64,000 nt of DNA, taken from assembly GCF_030272615.1 (NCBI RefSeq), contig NC_081414.1, forward strand, positions 664,541,438 through 664,605,437, written 5' to 3'. Positions 58,870 through 64,000 of the stretch are shown here, piece by piece (the first letter of the stretch is position 1; every line of letters starts with the position of its first letter). The notes under the pieces were generated by a model that was not told the origin of the DNA, ran no database searches, and saw nothing but the letters and a program-made list of their open reading frames with translations. The DNA comes from Cryptomeria japonica. Lineage: Eukaryota > Streptophyta > Pinopsida > Cupressales > Cupressaceae. A program made the position numbers and the translations under genes.

Positions 58870-60682
58870 GGAGAAGGTGGAACTTCTTGAACTTCAAGTG
58901 TAGCAACAACTTGAGGCTCCTCTACTTCAACATCAATAATTTTAATAGTTTTTCCTTTGTCCTACTCTAGGTCAATTACTCTTGGCCTCTTTGTAGGTAT
59001 TTTTACTCCTTGTTCTTCTTTAACTTTATAGAAAATAGTTTTCTTCTCCTCACTAACTATTTTCCTTGGAATCAAGGAATCAAATGCTTAAGAAATCTAT
59101 GTATCCTTATAAATTTATTGTGCTCTTCTACAAAGAATCCAGTAAAGTTTGGATTTTCCACTTTCATCATCTCTTTAGACTTCATAGCTCTATTCCACTT
59201 TCTTCTTTTATCATAAACTTCTTCAATATTAGTAGTTTATAATAACATATTCTTCATACAACATAACATGAACCATATGAGGCCTCTCCCTCCAAACCCT
59301 AATCTAGGATATGAAACCCTCTATATTAAAATACCTTGGGAATTAATACCTCATCCTATAAGCTTGCAAGATCACATAAATCCTTTCAAGTCCATCCCTA
59401 TTTGGAGCAATGAAATATACAAATTTGATTGAAGTGGGGAAGAAGGAAGCTTGCTTCTAACCTCTCAAATGAATCTTATCTATCTCATTAATCTACAAAA
59501 TTTCCTTTAGAAAGGAAATTCTTCTTGGTACACATCTTGGCAAGACACGAGGTTGCACCAGGCATCCATAAACTCTAATTGTACTAGTATTTGTATAAAG
59601 ATGCCAATCTCCCTAATTATGAAAAATCCCAAGATCAAGAATCCAAACTGCGGGTCTAAGGAAGTCAAAAACTTCCTTGGGGATTCTCACCTCTGGCTCT
59701 ACAAAATAATTGAGAATATTTCCAACAAAATGGTCCTTGAAGGTCATATAATTTGCATTTTCACAAATTTTATCCCATATATATGTCCAACTATGGACAG
59801 GGAGCATGCCACCATTAATATCCTTCATTTTAAGTTAGAGTTTATCATTATACTATGCCCTTCCTGAACATTAAAACATATGGAAAAACTATGAGTACCA
59901 TTCAAACTCAAAATTTCTAGGATGTCCCTTAGTTGCTATCAACTTTGCATGCATCCTCTCAACAAAAAAGGTAACAAAGTCACATTTTGTGTTGACCATG
60001 GTGTTTTGAATGTCTACAACCATATACATGAAATGGACTAACATTTTTTCCTTAGCATAATGACCTAAGATTTCACACAATGTATAGTATGTCTTCATAA
60101 TGTAGTCCTCAAATGTATCAAATCCAAAAGGCTCCTTTTCAAATTGATAAATTTGAAGTACAATTCTTCTAGGGCCTTTGAATATTAATATGGGAATTAT
60201 AACAATCTTAAACACATAATTATGTTTCATATTCTTCTCTAGAGTGATTGAAGTTAATTGCTTTTGATGCTCCCATGTTTAGATAAAAAGTTTTTAAAAT
60301 TGCATATTTTGACAAGTTGATCATTTCATCACCAGGTGGAGACAACACACTTCTCTTCTCTACATCATTATCTCTAAGAAACTATTGTTATGAAATCATC
60401 ATCTAGGAAAATATTTGGTATTATTATTTTTCCCATGTCTAACTACCAGTCATTCCTTAAGGGAAATCAAGACTATATGTTCTTGTACCTATGCTCAAAG
60501 AGCCCCTGCCCTATTTCTAGTAGGTATGTATCTCACATACCGACAAGATCATGAATTTTTTTATCATTAGGACCCTCAGGACCATTTATTTGCAATGAAT
60601 TCCCTTACAAACCCTTCAAATTTTTGAAAATATCCTCATCCATCTTCCTTGAGGCAAGATATAGAGTTGGTTTCTTACTCAT
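58870..60682 (-). pseudogene. Unrecognised large ORF, possibly ORF2 of another gag + ORF2 element (broken)
   Basis: The start may be the ATG at 60682 (MSKKPTLYLASRKMDEDIF). Frames at 59889-60230 and 59613-59828 (YIWDKICENANYMTF, RIPKEVFDFLRPAVW) and a charged C-terminal stretch near 58.93-59.1 kb (KIPTKRPRVIDLE) read as one decayed protein. I do not recognise it. A globular front and a charged, Lys-rich back resemble the general make-up of ORF2 in elements 1 and 2, but there is no clear sequence match. Confidence 0.4.
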
Positions 60683-62389
60683 GTTTACTATGATTGAGAT
60701 TATAACTAGGGTTTCAAAGACTTCTAGGGTTTGGTTTTCAAACAAGAATTGACTTAAATTTCCAATCAATTTGAGACATGCTTTCAATTGTGAACTCAAG
60801 CATAAGAGAAGCATGAAAATTTCATCACTTATAGTTTAGGATAGGTGCTAATTGATTCACCACTGCAAAAATCTAGTTCACACTAAATATTTTCTAATAT
60901 CTCAATTTGGAAAGAAATTTTGGTTACAATCGATTGTGACAAATGAGGTAGTCCAAATCAAAAATTTATTTCAATAAAATAGCTCAAAATCTACCCTAAG
61001 CTAATCATTTCAGCATTATTATAGTTCATGTTTGAGCTATACCAGATTCTGGTCAATTTCCAAGTTTAAATCCTAGTCATCAAATTTAGAGGATCGCAAC
61101 AAGATGATAAGCTCAGATTCAAAGGATTCAATTTGAAAAGATCTTGGCATGCTTTTGAAGATTCAAACCAATCAAGAAGAGGCAAGTAAAATTTCACTTT
61201 ACATTATGCCATTGAGGTGGAGCTACATGTCACCATCACATACCCTCACAAAGTAAATTAGGTCCTAACACTTTGGCACTATGGGGCTATGCTACAATTT
61301 CTTGTTACTTGACTAGTCTTTGGGACTAAATATGTGTCCTCACAATGCAATAGTATGGCTCTAAGAAGGTTTTGAAGGTTTTGACACTATGAAAGTATGA
61401 TCCATTCAAAAAGAAGTTAAGTGGGGCATAGACGTTCACACTTTTTCTTCAAAGGAAGATGGGTCATATTAGAAGATATGCGATTAGTGCAACCCTATGA
61501 CTCTAAGAGATCTAATAAATTTGGATCTTGTAGGCTCGCACAAATCATTGATTTCACTAAGGAAAGATAAAAAGGGAAAGACAAGACTTAAAAACAATAA
61601 GAGATTGACCTTATAAAATTAATATGTGCTTAGGCCAACCAGCTAGGAAATAAGTTTAGTAAAGGAAAAGTTAAAACCTTCTCAAGTCATGACTTCAAAT
61701 TATCCACTAGTAACAACAAGTCAACATAAAAATTATATGTGCGAAGGTTTAGGGTTTAAGGATGCAAGCTAGCAAAAATTTGCGACCTAGGGCTTTAGCC
61801 TTTGTAACACAATTTGAGGGCTTCAAGAGAAAAAAAGAGAGAAATTTGCAAAAGTTTTACTAGTGTCTCTAGTTGGGGGATATGTGACTAGGAGGGTCAT
61901 GGTGAAAATCATAGATATTTGGAGGAGAAAATTAGACAAGACCATATAATCAAGGACAAAACCAAACTAGACTATGTAAAAATATACAATATGATGTACA
62001 TGTGCATAGATTAGAACCTACTTTAATCAAAGTAGGGTTTTAGAATTGTCCATGCACATGTGCTATTGTTTCTTCAAGTTAACTTTTTGACCAAATCTTT
62101 TTATTTCATCCAATTATGTTAACTGTGATCAATCCTATACTCTATTGGATTTGAGATGTCCTCATCACACTCTTAACTAGACTTGTACATAAGAAGCAAA
62201 TTATTAACAAGAAATTCGACGTCCATACCATAAGCTAGTTCATATAATGGCTTTTCTTCAGTTTTATTTACTATAACCCTATATGCCTATTATGCAATCT
62301 TAACATTTGAGAACTCCAAACTTTCTTATTCTTTTCAAGCACTCTTTAAACGATCTTCATTGAACTCTTGTTTCCTGACTCGTCATGTC
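60683..62389. other. Non-coding stretch, nothing recognised
   Basis: AT-rich, only short chance frames on both strands, no LTR border or primer site seen. Confidence 0.35.
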
Positions 62390-64000
62390 CATTACCTTGT
62401 GGGAGATGGGGGATGAATCAGAAAGGTTAATTTCATATTCATTACAAAAAAATGTGAGCTCATTTGATTTTAAAAACATGGCATTATCTATGATTCTTTG
62501 TAGGAATTCTAAACCTCATAACAATATTTTTAAAAATAAAATCTATGACAACTTCGATGATTTCCATCTTTGTTGGGATGAACTCTATCCACTTTGTGAA
62601 ATATTTTTTTCACTAAGATCCACCTATTATCGCCACGATATTTCTTAATTATCTCACCTATGAAATCAACACCCCATTGTTTAAAAGGTACTTCAACAGT
62701 CATAGTTCTTAGTGGTAGTGCACCAGAATGTTAAAGCTTACAAGAGAATCTTTGAAATGCTTCATATTTTGTGTAAGCTTATGGGCATCAAAAAATAATG
62801 TAGGCCACTGGTATCTCTCTCTCAACACTTTGTAGTTTGTAATCTTGGCAGTAAAATGTTCCCCACATACTCCACTATGCATATCATTTATAATTTTACT
62901 AGCTTAGAACTCATCTAGACAAAATAAAAGAACCCCATCCCTATCTATCCAATGTAAACCCCCCTAATAGAAACATTATGAATTGCCTACAATTTTAATG
63001 TTCCTTTATGACTGTCAGATAATCCTTCAGGCTCATTCATGTGCTTGAGATAGTAGATGATATTTGTTTACCATAAAATTTTTTCCATACTAATAACTAT
63101 GTTTTTCATATTTTGTAACATTTATCTCTATAGCTCAAGGGTTTGATTGAGCCATAAGCTTTGTCAACCCTTAACCTCATCAATTTTGTGATTCATATTT
63201 TAATAGTGAACTCTTGGATCTTATTTACCCATTTGCACCTCTTATCGATAACTTCTTGTTGCAGAAATATGTTTTCCATTGTTGCATGTGGTACATATGC
63301 TATTATTTTTTCTCCTACCACTTGGAACTTTTAATAGCTTTAATTGATTTCTTTTCCATAATATCATATATAATTTTATCTACCTATAGAAACTTATCAA
63401 AGAAAGCAATAGGTTTATCAAATCCATCATCATTCTTTTGCAATAGAACAACAATAATTGTGTGGAATTATGCAAAAGGAAAAAATTGAAAAGGCTGACA
63501 GAAATTAGGACATTTTAGTATAGGAGCTTGCTTGATAGCCTCTTTAATGCTCATGAAGGATTTGAGAGATTCTTCTTCCCAAGATATTTTATCACCCTTC
63601 TTTGACATTTTGGAGATGGCTTTTGTGATATCTACAAAGTTAGGTATAAATCTCTTGACAAAATTTATTTGTTTAAAGAAGGATTGAATCCCTTTAATAG
63701 TATTAGTTATTGGGGCCTTATCAGTTGCTTGCACCCTTTTTTGACCAATCCTAACTCCATACTTAGATACAATGTGGCCAATCAACTTTCCCTCATTGAC
63801 TGCAAAGGTACACTTTTTGGGATTTAAAGATATCTCATATTCTAAAACTTTGATAAATATCTTCTCAAAATGGTAACAATGATCTTCTTCCCTTTTTTGA
63901 AAAAGTAGTGAGATCATCTTCATACACCACCATTATCTCATTTATCAAATCAATGAATGCAACATACATAGCCCTCTAGAATGTTCCTTGAGCATTAGTT
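62390..64000 (-). pseudogene. Gypsy pol fragment: RT end, RNase H, integrase (runs off the window)
   Basis: On the minus strand from the right edge: an RT catalytic VYEDD motif near 63.92-63.94 kb, the RT thumb and RNase H start (SLNPKKCTFAVNEGKLIGHI, SFFKQINFVKRFIPNF, WEEESLKSFMSIKEAI) at 63468-63923, a decayed RNase H near 63.1-63.48 kb (DKPIAFF, YDIMEKKSIKAI) and an integrase core (VPFKQWGVDFIGEI) near 62.6-62.7 kb. It has many stops. The earlier part of pol lies beyond 64000. Confidence 0.8.

Noticed and set aside
1-64000. Host genes, rRNA, tRNA genes, CRISPR arrays, endogenous pararetrovirus
   Set aside because: No motif for any of these was seen. tRNA-like matches are primer sites only, and direct repeats are LTRs or minisatellites.

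Overview
This 64 kb window is plant nuclear DNA made almost entirely of LTR retrotransposons inserted into one another. I found no convincing host gene, rRNA, tRNA or CRISPR array. The lineages present are plant ones: Tat-like and Athila-like Ty3/Gypsy, chromovirus-like Gypsy, and Copia. The primer sites match plant initiator-Met and Asp tRNAs, and long AT-rich decayed stretches separate the elements. This points to intergenic DNA of a large-genome seed plant, possibly a conifer. The species is inference only.

Layout. (1) 1-792 is a diverged LTR remnant. (2) 854-7947 is element 1, minus strand: LTR, primer site, gag, a large ORF2 of unknown function, several polypurine tracts, LTR, and no pol. 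(3) About 9.48-16.19 kb is element B, a decayed Athila-like Gypsy element on the minus strand. (4) 16.45-19.62 kb is element 0, a truncated minus-strand relative in layout of element 1. (5) The gag of element E4 (minus, related to the Tat-like family; ATG at 30510, 5' LTR at about 31988-32671) is cut into pieces by element 0, by a solo LTR (20609-22310, TSD GTAGG) and by element 2 (22720-30375, plus strand, TSD ACCAC). Element 2 is a longer copy of the element 1 family in the opposite orientation. (6) 36.17-37.50 kb and 52.80-53.66 kb are two halves of one minus-strand chromovirus. They are split by a non-coding short-LTR element (37500-52797), which is itself split by element 3 (38590-51393, TSD AGAGG). 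(7) Element 3 is a full-length 12.8 kb Tat-like Gypsy element with protease, G-patch, RT, two RNase H domains and integrase on the plus strand, and an apparently spliced plant-mobile-domain gene on the opposite strand. (8) 54.7-64 kb holds smaller remnants: an integrase fragment, a Copia gag, an unrecognised large ORF, and a Gypsy pol fragment that runs off the window.

The elements relate to one another in three ways. Elements 1, 2 and probably 0 share a gag plus ORF2 plan without any enzymes, so they would have needed a helper element. Element 3 has enzymes but no recognisable gag RNA-binding domain, while E4, whose LTR begins with a related sequence, has a gag. The solo LTR belongs to the element 3 family. 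Most disabling stops in elements 2 and 3 look like C-to-T or G-to-A changes, as expected for long-methylated repeats. All positions and matches were read by eye. Family names come from motif recognition, not from a database search.
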